A DNA stretch of 6,824 bases from Balneolales bacterium (GTDB taxonomy: Bacteria > Bacteroidota > Rhodothermia > Balneolales > Natronogracilivirgulaceae): positions 1 through 6,824 of the forward strand of contig SLLW01000365.1 of the NCBI GenBank assembly GCA_007133875.1. The letters run 5' to 3'. The notes beneath the pieces are model-generated. The model did no database searches. It saw nothing but the letters and a program-made list of their open reading frames with translations, and was not told the origin of the DNA. Made by a program: the position numbers and the translations under genes. Below, in pieces: positions 1 to 6,009 of this stretch; the first letter of the stretch is position 1, and each line of letters begins with the position of its first letter.

Positions 1-455
1 AGTGTGAACCCGTCATCTCCACCGCCCATGATGAGAGCAACCCCGCCAAAAGCCGATAAGACCCCGATAAACTGGGTGCGCATCACTTTCTCAGCGGTAA
101 AGAGATGGGAGATAATTGCAATCCAGACCGGAATCATGCCCAGCATCACCGCGGCGTTGGATGCAAACGTCCGGTCGATGCCAATGATGAACAACATCTG
201 ATACAACAGATTCCCCAAAATGCCCAGCAGTACAACTTTTCCGAAATCCGCCCGGTCAATTCGGATTTTGATTTTTTTAATCCATGCAAATGTCCACATG
301 AGCAGTATGCCCAGGAAAAAGCGGAATGCGTTGAACGAGAACGGATCGATCTCATCCAGGCTGTATTTGACAACGGAAAAATTCAATGCCCAGACGACTA
401 CGATACCCAGTAGATAAAGCTCAGCATATGTCCGCTCCTGCCTGTTGCTGTTCAT
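1..455 (-). CDS. DMT/EamA-family transporter, 5' part only (truncated by window edge)
   Basis: This frame opens with ATG at 455 and stays open for 151 codons to the left edge, so only the N-terminal half is present; family members usually have about 290-310 residues. The visible part fits one EamA repeat: a short polar start, then hydrophobic segments at about residues 12-31, 39-59, 72-93, 100-119 and 127-145. Family-like signatures are the WALNFSVVK stretch at 22-30, DPFSFNAFRF at 37-46, and the S/N-rich turn before a small-residue helix near residues 99-108. Members of the drug/metabolite transporter superfamily are inner-membrane carriers for metabolites or amino acids; the substrate cannot be read from sequence. 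No clear Shine-Dalgarno site precedes the ATG, and no better in-frame start lies before the upstream stop at 531-533. It is transcribed away from the DUF4293/DMT pair and is not an obvious duplicate of the second DMT protein. Confidence 0.85.
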   Translation of the reverse strand, partial: MNSNRQERTYAELYLLGIVVVWALNFSVVKYSLDEIDPFSFNAFRFFLGILLMWTFAWIKKIKIRIDRADFGKVVLLGILGNLLYQMLFIIGIDRTFASNAAVMLGMIPVWIAIISHLFTAEKVMRTQFIGVLSAFGGVALIMGGGDDGFT

Positions 456-660
456 GATGGCTGACAATGATCGATATGTACGGTTTGACTGCGTATAACA
501 TTTTGTGCCGCAATAGGTAGTGGTGCTGGTTCATATTTTGGGATTCACCGCTCAGGGAGTGGTTAACAGCACCGTTGATACCGGCAAGCTAATGATATTG
601 AAAATTTGTATTTTTACCGCCTCCCGATTGTGAGGGAGTTATCGACTATAAGAGGTTGCA
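456..660. other. Divergent intergenic region between two membrane-protein transcription units
   Basis: This 205-base gap separates the minus-strand transporter from the plus-strand DUF4293 gene and must hold promoters for both. I found no confident -35/-10 pair and no full TAnnTTTG element on either strand. It contains an inverted repeat, GGTGCTG at 522-528 and CAGCACC at 567-573. It also holds a short 5-bp hairpin, CTCCC at 621-625 with GGGAG at 634-638. AGAGG at 651-655 is a plausible ribosome-binding site for the ATG at 661. Confidence 0.5.
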
Positions 661-1113
661 ATGAGGTATCTGCGGTTGCAACCCGGGATTAAACGGACAA
701 ATATTGTGATACAACGGATTCAAACACTTTTCCTCTTTCTTGTACTACCGGTCAATGCCGGTTTTGTTTTTACACCCATGTTCTCCCATGCCCTGCTGGA
801 TCCCAGCGGATGGCTGAGCAACGCGATGATCGCCGCCCTCGCTTTTTCGGCGGTATTGAGTCTGTATGCACTGAGCCAGTTTCGTGACCGGCCAAAACAG
901 ATGAAATGGGTCTGGCGCAGTATGATCTTTCAGATTATTGCGATCGGCGCCACCATCGGTATCTTTTTTACGGTCGGACGTATCGGGATGAACCTGATGG
1001 AGGAGGCATTATCCGTTGGATTGCTCATTCTTGGCCTGGTGCTGCAATACCTTGCCCTGCACTATATCGACAAGGATGAAAAACTGGTGCGATCTATGGA
1101 CAGGATCCGATAG
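661..1113 (+). CDS. DUF4293 family membrane protein
   Basis: This is a small four-helix integral membrane protein of unknown function. I recognise the family by its ends: V-I-Q-R-I-Q-T-L at residues 16-23 matches the usual MIQRIQ start, and the tail DKDEKLVRSMDRIR (137-150) matches the typical DUF4293 terminus. Hydrophobic segments lie at about 20-42, 52-73, 85-105 and 115-136, and the charged C-terminus is probably cytoplasmic. The start is uncertain. ATG 661 has AGAGG five bases upstream and gives 150 residues. GTG 706 (codon 16, with a weak GGA eight bases upstream) would give 135 residues and place the start exactly at the family's usual M-I-Q-R-I-Q. The gene is followed after 9 bases by a DMT transporter on the same strand, which suggests an operon. 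The family assignment is from memory of its conserved ends; no function is established. Confidence 0.88.
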   Translation: MRYLRLQPGIKRTNIVIQRIQTLFLFLVLPVNAGFVFTPMFSHALLDPSGWLSNAMIAALAFSAVLSLYALSQFRDRPKQMKWVWRSMIFQIIAIGATIGIFFTVGRIGMNLMEEALSVGLLILGLVLQYLALHYIDKDEKLVRSMDRIR

Positions 1114-1122
1114 CGGGGAGGC

Positions 1123-2040
1123 ATGCCCAATACGACCGGAAATTCCGGAGAACGATTGATCCAGGTACCACCGCGTGTCGTGGTAATGCTGGTGGCCGGG
1201 TTGGCCATGTTTGCATTTGCCCCGATCCTGGTACGTGCCGGGGGCGATACCGACCCGTTTGCCTTTGCTGCCATCCGGACCGTCTCCGCCGCCCTTATTC
1301 TGTTTCCTTTCTGGATGATTCGGAAATCAAACGCCGAAACCTTTTTTAACTTCAAAGACAACCTCATTGCCGCCGGGGCGGGTATAACATTGGGGTTCCA
1401 TTTCATTTTCTGGATACTGGCGCTGCAAAATACCACCATTGCTTCGGCTTCCATCCTGGTTACGATCCATCCGATCATACTGATTGTGATCGAGGCCGGA
1501 CTCTTCAAGCGGGTATTCCCCCCGCTGGTCTGGCTGGGAGTTCTGGTCGCTTTTTCCGGTTCTGTATTTCTGGGATACGCCGACTCGCAGGCCGAAACGG
1601 TTTTCGAACAGATGCTTTTGGGGGATTTGTATGCGGTAATCGCAGCGATGCTTTTTGCCCTCTATTTTCTGATTAGTCAGCAGCTGCGACAGAAATCGGA
1701 CTGGATCAATTATGTTTTCCGTGTTTACGGCGCTACCGGCGTTACCTGTCTGCTGGCAGCCATCTTAGCCGGAAGTGATTTCCGGGTGGATCCGGTGGTT
1801 TGGTATGCCGGGATCGCTTTGGCCGTGGGTCCGCAAATTATCGGGCACGGCTCCCTGAACTACTCTGTCAAGTATGTCGCACCAACGATGCTCTCCACAC
1901 TGGTTCTGACCGAACCCGTTTTTGCCACTATCCTGGCCTGGTTTATATTTGCGGAATGGCCTCCCTGGACCACTTTTCCGGCTATGGGAGTCATTTTTTG
2001 CGGAATTCTAATGGTCTGGCTGGCCCGAAAGAAATCATGA
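1123..2040 (+). CDS. DMT/EamA-family transporter
   Basis: This is a complete inner-membrane carrier of 305 residues, a normal length for the ten-helix drug/metabolite transporter superfamily. Two EamA repeats are visible: the first at about residues 19-152, beginning VVVMLVAGLAMFAFAPILVR and including DPFAFAAIR, and the second at about 166-302, including the typical TEPVFATILAWFIFAE stretch at 263-278. A short cationic RKKS tail follows. The substrate cannot be told from sequence. The start is debatable. GGGGAGG at 1115-1121 ends only one base before ATG 1123, unusually close. The in-frame TTG at 1156 has GGAG at 1147-1150 with five bases between, and would remove 11 polar residues. I kept the ATG. 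The gene lies 9 bases after the DUF4293 stop and is probably cotranscribed with it. Its stop overlaps the ATG of a 38-codon frame (ATGA, 2037-2040). Confidence 0.93.
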   Translation: MPNTTGNSGERLIQVPPRVVVMLVAGLAMFAFAPILVRAGGDTDPFAFAAIRTVSAALILFPFWMIRKSNAETFFNFKDNLIAAGAGITLGFHFIFWILALQNTTIASASILVTIHPIILIVIEAGLFKRVFPPLVWLGVLVAFSGSVFLGYADSQAETVFEQMLLGDLYAVIAAMLFALYFLISQQLRQKSDWINYVFRVYGATGVTCLLAAILAGSDFRVDPVVWYAGIALAVGPQIIGHGSLNYSVKYVAPTMLSTLVLTEPVFATILAWFIFAEWPPWTTFPAMGVIFCGILMVWLARKKS

Positions 2041-2142
2041 TCAGAATATGCGGAAAGGCTGTAAATGTTATGGATTTGTTAATAATTGCCGCACAACGCT
2101 ATAGGGCGAAAGTATTATTAAATAACCCTAATACCAAAAGCG

Positions 2143-2219
2143 CTACCAGTTAAGAAGATTTAACCACCAAAGGCAATAAAAACACCTATTTTGGATAAGC
2201 TGGTAGATCAGAATCCAAA
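2143..2219. repeat. Two overlapping inverted repeats with competing pairings
   Basis: CTACCAG (2143-2149) is the exact reverse complement of CTGGTAG (2200-2206), and the match extends by TTA/TAA across one bulged G. TTTGGAT (2190-2196) is the exact reverse complement of ATCCAAA (2213-2219), with CTG/CAG (2200-2202 and 2209-2211) able to stack inside it. The first pairing uses bases in the loop of the second, so both cannot fully form at once. No T-run follows either, so neither is a canonical terminator. Whether the RNA is made and folds this way is unknown. Confidence 0.35.
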
Positions 2220-2314
2220 CGAATTACAGCCGTAGTTTGTTCTTCATGGGAGATAAAAACGGGTTTGCAATTTTATAAGCCTGCATCGTTATCCGTAAAT
2301 AAAAAAAACAGGAT

Positions 2315-2342
2315 TTGACGGCATTAAAGAGATATCCGTCAA
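2315..2342. repeat. Inverted repeat just upstream of the transglycosylase start codon
   Basis: TTGACGG at 2315-2321 and CCGTCAA at 2336-2342 are exact reverse complements separated by 14 bases, and the second arm ends six bases before the ATG at 2349. The loop holds a purine run AAAGAGA (2326-2332), the only Shine-Dalgarno-like sequence near this start, but it is about 16 bases from the ATG. The repeat could be an operator or an RNA hairpin that brings the purine run closer to the start codon. Both readings are inference. Confidence 0.4.
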
Positions 2343-2348
2343 CACGAT

Positions 2349-3848
2349 ATGACGTTACGTCACAAATATAAACTTATCATTAAACAGAAAGCCGGAATCG
2401 GAATCATCGTTCTCCTGGCTCTCGGTACGTCTTCCTGCGTAAAGACTGAAAAGCAGGATTATGTAGAAGTGAAATATTCGGAACCGGTCGCCATTGATTT
2501 TGAACAGATCAAAGAGCGCGGGACCATCCGTATGATTACCCGGTACAATTCCAGCTCCTATTTTCTGCACCGCGGGATAGATCGTGGATTCGAATATGAG
2601 TTGGTTTCCCGTTTTGCGAAGGATAACGGGTTGAAAGTGGAGGTGGTTCTGATCCGCTCTGATGATGACCCCATTGAAATCCTGAACCGTGGTGAAGGTG
2701 ATCTGATTGCCGGTAACTACGCGATAACCGGAGAACGCCTTTCCCATATTGCGTTTTCCAAACCCTACAACTTCGTGAATCAGGTCCTGGTCCATAGCGA
2801 TAAACGTGGCCCGGTTGAAGAGGTCTCCGAACTTGAAGATTATACCATCACGGTTCGAAAAAACACCTCTTATTACGAAACATTACGGGATCTTCAGGAG
2901 CAGGGGTATAACATCACCATTGATGTGGTTGGAGAAGACTGGAATACCGAAGCGCTCATGCTTGAAGTGGCCGAAGGCCGGATTGATGCCACCATAGCAG
3001 ATGACAATCTGTACAACGTAGCTTCCAATTACATCGATGGCATCCGCTCAGGGCTGGTCCTGTCTGAAAGTGATACCATTGCGTGGGCAACACGACAAAA
3101 TGCTCCGGAACTGCAAAAGAGAATGGATGCGTTTATGACGGATCATTTCCGGATTCGCGAATCCGATGGGCGTGTACTCCGTTCCGCTTTTCTCAATATC
3201 CTGAAACGCCGCTATTTTGAGGATGACCGGCAAACAGACCGATTCAGAAACCGGTCATTTGACATGGTTTACTCGGGATATATTTCGCCCTATGATGAGA
3301 TGGTCAAAACGATAGCTGAAGATGCCGGTGTGGACTGGAAGCTGGTACTTGCCGTAATGGCCCAGGAATCGCAATTCAATCCCAACGCACGAAGCTGGGC
3401 CGGTGCCGTCGGACTGATGCAGATTATCCCGCGGTTTTCACGTGTTGAAAACGAAGCTCTGTTATACGATCCCGAAATCAATATCCGTGAGGGCGTTCGT
3501 TACCTTGACAAACACCTTACCCGATATTCCCACCTCGATTCCCTGAATCGCTACTCAATGGCGCTGGCATCATACAATGTCGGAATGGGGCATATTGCTG
3601 ATGCGAGGCATCTTGCAGCACAACTTGGAAATGATCCCGATGAGTGGGAGCACATCGCCGACGCCTTGCTAAAACTGATGAACCGGAAATACTATCAGCA
3701 TGCCCGGTACGGGTTTAAAAGAGGTATCGAAACGGTCAACTATGTTGAGGATATTATGGACCGTTACAGTCGATTTCACGCCATTGCCGATTTGGCGGCT
3801 CATTTTGAGCAGCGTGATATTCCGATTATCGCCGGAATGGATCGGTAA
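2349..3848 (+). CDS. mltF: MltF-type membrane-bound lytic murein transglycosylase (lipoprotein, solute-binding domain plus SLT domain)
   Basis: The 499-residue product would cleave the MurNAc-GlcNAc bond of peptidoglycan, forming 1,6-anhydro-MurNAc. The N-terminus has a basic stretch (residues 1-14), a hydrophobic core (17-25) and a loose lipobox ending at Cys30, which suggests a lipid-anchored envelope protein. Residues about 52-290 form a family-3 solute-binding-like domain (GFEYELVSRFA at 80-90, AFSKPY at 135-140), thought in MltF to sense wall fragments. Residues about 310-475 form the SLT catalytic domain: AQESQFNP with the presumed catalytic Glu340, GLMQIIP at 355-361, INIREGVRYL at 377-386, and SYNVGMGHI at 408-416. 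The loop after IIP is short and lacks the TA pair common in Slt-type enzymes. ATG 2349 is chosen because it begins a good signal sequence; no strong ribosome-binding site precedes it. The gene converges on the phosphatase gene, 10 bases away. Confidence 0.92.
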   Translation: MTLRHKYKLIIKQKAGIGIIVLLALGTSSCVKTEKQDYVEVKYSEPVAIDFEQIKERGTIRMITRYNSSSYFLHRGIDRGFEYELVSRFAKDNGLKVEVVLIRSDDDPIEILNRGEGDLIAGNYAITGERLSHIAFSKPYNFVNQVLVHSDKRGPVEEVSELEDYTITVRKNTSYYETLRDLQEQGYNITIDVVGEDWNTEALMLEVAEGRIDATIADDNLYNVASNYIDGIRSGLVLSESDTIAWATRQNAPELQKRMDAFMTDHFRIRESDGRVLRSAFLNILKRRYFEDDRQTDRFRNRSFDMVYSGYISPYDEMVKTIAEDAGVDWKLVLAVMAQESQFNPNARSWAGAVGLMQIIPRFSRVENEALLYDPEINIREGVRYLDKHLTRYSHLDSLNRYSMALASYNVGMGHIADARHLAAQLGNDPDEWEHIADALLKLMNRKYYQHARYGFKRGIETVNYVEDIMDRYSRFHAIADLAAHFEQRDIPIIAGMDR

Positions 3849-3861
3849 CCGGGGCCGGTTA
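3846..3861. terminator. Palindrome made of two convergent stop codons; possible weak bidirectional terminator
   Basis: The sequence TAACCGGGGCCGGTTA spans both stop codons: TAA of the transglycosylase (3846-3848) and TTA, the complement of the phosphatase TAA (3859-3861). The arms TAACCGG and CCGGTTA are exact reverse complements around a central GG; in RNA six pairs with a four-base loop could form. No T-run follows in either direction, so it is not a canonical intrinsic terminator. A role in ending or blocking convergent transcripts is inference. Confidence 0.35.
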
Positions 3862-5571
3862 TTGTACTTTGCAGATAATCAGAGTCAGATCGTCGGTGAA
3901 ATGCCCATCCGAATAGGTGCTAACTTCGGAAACAAGGGATTCAAGAATCCTGTCAGGTTCGTGTTCACGGAATTTGGCCAGTGCGCTGATCATCCGGGAC
4001 TCTCCGAACTCCTCTTCCTCTTTATTCATGGCTTCGGTAACCCCGTCCGTGTACATAACCAGCAGATCCCCTTTTTGAAGCGTAACCTTGCCTTCTGAGT
4101 ATGGGAGCATGGTCGGCATCGCCCCCAGCAGCACACCGCCTTCCGAGAGCCATTCCGGTTCGCTGCCTTCCCGCATGAGAACCGGCGGGTTATGCCCCGC
4201 ATTTACATACGTGAGTATTTTCTTTTCGTGATCGTAAAACCCCCAGAAAAAGCTGATAAACTTGTCACTGGGTGTATTTTGGTAGATCAGGGCGTTGATT
4301 TGGCCGGTGGCATCCACCAGGCTGATGTCAAATGGCTGCAGGATATGCAATACCGACTGAAGATTGGCCATCAGCAGCGAAGCGGGTACCCCCTTTCCGG
4401 TGACATCGGCAATCGCCATGGTCAGGTTGCCGTTTTTGTGCCGGATCAGATCGTAATAATCCCCCCCAACCTGATAGGATGGCACATTGCGGGCAGCAAT
4501 TTGAAGGGTGGGAATATCGGGAACATTGTCTGGAAACAGTTTTTGCTGGATGGAACGGGCGATCTGCAGCTCCTCCTCCATACGCTCTTTTTCAATCTGA
4601 TCTTCCAGGAGATAGGTTTTCTGGATGGACATCAGCGCAAGATTACTCAGAGAGATCAGAAAGTTAAAATCGGTCGATTCGAACTCCTTCCCGTTGGCCC
4701 GTTTGCCGAGACCCAGGATCGCCGGATCACCCCCGTCATTATGAAGTTTTAAAATCAGGTGGATACCGGACTCTTCAAGAAACGGAATCTGTTTTCGAAG
4801 TTCATCATCCACCCGGGTAATCTCGTTTTCGAGGGCAAAAAGTGCATTCATCTGCCCGGTATCGGGTTTATCGTCCAGGCCATTTTGGGTAACATTGACG
4901 GGAGAATCGTTGCGGCACAAAATCAGGAAAAATCGGCGGATAAACAGTTGGCCCAGTAATGTATATTTGAAGAGTCGGGTGATTTCGTTCCGGTCGACCG
5001 AGGCATTGAATGCCTTGCTGAGATCAAACAGGGTATGAAGCTCCTGGACTTTGTAGTCCAGTTTCCGGTTTGTGGATCGCAGTTCACCGACCAACTCGGA
5101 ATTGGATATGGCAATTCCGGACATAAACACGAAACTTTCAAGAATCCGGGTCTCTTCGAGTGTGACAGGGATGTTACCCATCTTTTTGCCAAGCGCCAGA
5201 AATCCAAGATGCCGGGTGCTGTTGTGGATGGGGATCATGAAGTTGATGCCATGACCGGCTAAAAAGCTCAGATCATCATGATCATCACAAAAAACGGCAT
5301 TACGCTCACGGAACGGCTCCTCCGGAATGGAGAGGAATCCGGGCAGCTCAATGCGGCCCTTCTTTTTGATGGGATAATAAGCCTGTTTCCGCGGATCCAG
5401 CCAGAGGATGGCAGCGCGGGCTACCGCCATCTTGCCCATGGAGATGAGCAGCAGGTTGTTGAGGACGAAATCGACATCGTGCGACTCAATAAGCAGACGG
5501 CTGGTGTCGAGAAGCGTCTGCAAGTCAAACCGGCTTTTATGCTCGTCGTATGTCTCGTGTGATAGCGACAC
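3859..5571 (-). CDS. GAF-domain SpoIIE/PP2C-type serine phosphatase (RsbU-like)
   Basis: This 570-residue protein probably dephosphorylates the STAS antagonist encoded at the head of the operon. Residues about 17-158 and 178-318 look like two GAF-type sensor domains, each followed by a helical, coiled-coil-like linker (157-182 and 318-345). The catalytic domain covers about 350-570. It opens with the ARSIQQKLFP linker seen in this family and has the metal-binding aspartates in GGDYYD (369-374), ADVTGKGVPASL (388-399), MYTDGVTEAMN (506-516) and FTDDLTL (558-564), so it should be active. No membrane segment is seen, which suggests a cytoplasmic protein. GTG 5571 is chosen because it lies 7 bases after the upstream kinase stop and the first in-frame ATG would remove 45 residues of the first GAF domain. 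In Bacillus RsbU is switched on by RsbT; here fused sensor domains would do so (inference). The ligand is unknown. Confidence 0.93.
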   Translation of the reverse strand: MSLSHETYDEHKSRFDLQTLLDTSRLLIESHDVDFVLNNLLLISMGKMAVARAAILWLDPRKQAYYPIKKKGRIELPGFLSIPEEPFRERNAVFCDDHDDLSFLAGHGINFMIPIHNSTRHLGFLALGKKMGNIPVTLEETRILESFVFMSGIAISNSELVGELRSTNRKLDYKVQELHTLFDLSKAFNASVDRNEITRLFKYTLLGQLFIRRFFLILCRNDSPVNVTQNGLDDKPDTGQMNALFALENEITRVDDELRKQIPFLEESGIHLILKLHNDGGDPAILGLGKRANGKEFESTDFNFLISLSNLALMSIQKTYLLEDQIEKERMEEELQIARSIQQKLFPDNVPDIPTLQIAARNVPSYQVGGDYYDLIRHKNGNLTMAIADVTGKGVPASLLMANLQSVLHILQPFDISLVDATGQINALIYQNTPSDKFISFFWGFYDHEKKILTYVNAGHNPPVLMREGSEPEWLSEGGVLLGAMPTMLPYSEGKVTLQKGDLLVMYTDGVTEAMNKEEEEFGESRMISALAKFREHEPDRILESLVSEVSTYSDGHFTDDLTLIICKVQ

Positions 5572-5578
5572 GGATGGA

Positions 5579-5998
5579 TCAGCGTTTTTTTGTCATCCGG
5601 ATTTCATTACGGGAGTTCCGTTTCCGGTATTCAACATTATCCATCAATTTACGGATCAGAAGGATACCGTATCCACTTCTTTTTTTCTGATTAAGCTGAT
5701 CCTGGGTGGTAGGCATATTGTAGGCATCCGGATCGAACGGTTTGCCGTTGTCGATGATGGAGACAAGCATTTCATTTCCCCGGGTGCCAATGCGAACGCA
5801 GAACTGATTGTCGGTTTTATATTGATAGGCATGTTTGATGACATTGGTGCACGCTTCATCCACCGCGAGTTGAATATCATGGATGTCATGATCATCAAAC
5901 CCGAAATCACGCGCGTGATCGGCGACAAAATGTCGGATACGCTCCAGTTCGTTGGTGCTGGCACCGACACGTAACGTATGTTCCTTAATGGAAGGCAC
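5579..5998 (-). CDS. Anti-sigma-factor-type serine kinase (RsbW/SpoIIAB-like, GHKL ATPase fold)
   Basis: This 139-residue protein has the usual length and motifs of the RsbW/SpoIIAB family. The N box is AVDEACTNVIKHAY (45-58), with Glu48 and Asn52 at the Mg-ATP and catalytic positions. The G1 box is DNGKPFDP (83-90), and the G2 glycines are in SGYGILLIRKLMD (108-120). Family members bind a sigma factor or other target and phosphorylate a serine on a partner STAS protein, which then lets go. The start is GTG 5998, 11 bases after the STAS stop; it gives an N-terminus beginning directly with the first strand (IKEHTLRVGAS). No strong Shine-Dalgarno sequence is seen, so translation may be coupled to the upstream gene. 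The stop lies 7 bases before the phosphatase GTG. Kinase activity is expected from the intact motifs; the bound target is not identified. Confidence 0.92.
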   Translation of the reverse strand: MPSIKEHTLRVGASTNELERIRHFVADHARDFGFDDHDIHDIQLAVDEACTNVIKHAYQYKTDNQFCVRIGTRGNEMLVSIIDNGKPFDPDAYNMPTTQDQLNQKKRSGYGILLIRKLMDNVEYRKRNSRNEIRMTKKR

Positions 5999-6009
5999 TG
6001 TTCTGGGAG

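Larger units (their letters stand above)
2041..2348. other. AT-rich intergenic region with inverted repeats upstream of the transglycosylase gene
   Basis: These 308 bases hold no convincing gene. The only notable frame is a 38-codon one (2037-2153) overlapping the transporter stop. There is no clear GC-rich hairpin with a T-run to end the transporter transcript. Three inverted repeats are present: CTACCAG 2143-2149 with CTGGTAG 2200-2206, TTTGGAT 2190-2196 with ATCCAAA 2213-2219, and TTGACGG 2315-2321 with CCGTCAA 2336-2342. A -10-like TATAAG lies at 2274-2279 but without a convincing -35. A run of eight A lies at 2301-2308. Confidence 0.55.

Noticed and set aside
105..413. 102-codon plus-strand frame at the left edge
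   Set aside because: The minus strand here encodes a continuous EamA repeat open to the window edge, so the plus-strand frame is a shadow.
1062..1508. 148-codon minus-strand frame
   Set aside because: It is antisense to the DUF4293 end and the transporter start, both with clear family features, and its translation looks like a mirror of membrane-helix codons.
2251..2279. Sigma-70-type promoter with TATAAG -10 at 2274-2279
   Set aside because: The hexamer at the right spacing (AGATAA) bears no likeness to a -35 element, so it is only noted within the intergenic description.
2298..2342. Minus-strand terminator formed by the TTGACGG/CCGTCAA repeat and the A8 run
   Set aside because: Seven bases separate the stem from the T-run on the minus strand, and no minus-strand gene lies to its right that needs terminating.
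2355..2795. 146-codon minus-strand frame
   Set aside because: It is antisense to the signal sequence and solute-binding domain of the transglycosylase, with no recognisable domain.
4192..4752. 186-codon plus-strand frame
   Set aside because: It lies antisense inside the phosphatase gene, whose frame carries intact GAF and PP2C motifs; the plus-strand translation shows no recognisable domain.
5408..5974. 188-codon plus-strand frame
   Set aside because: It is antisense to the phosphatase start and the kinase gene; the kinase frame has full N, G1 and G2 boxes, so this is a shadow.
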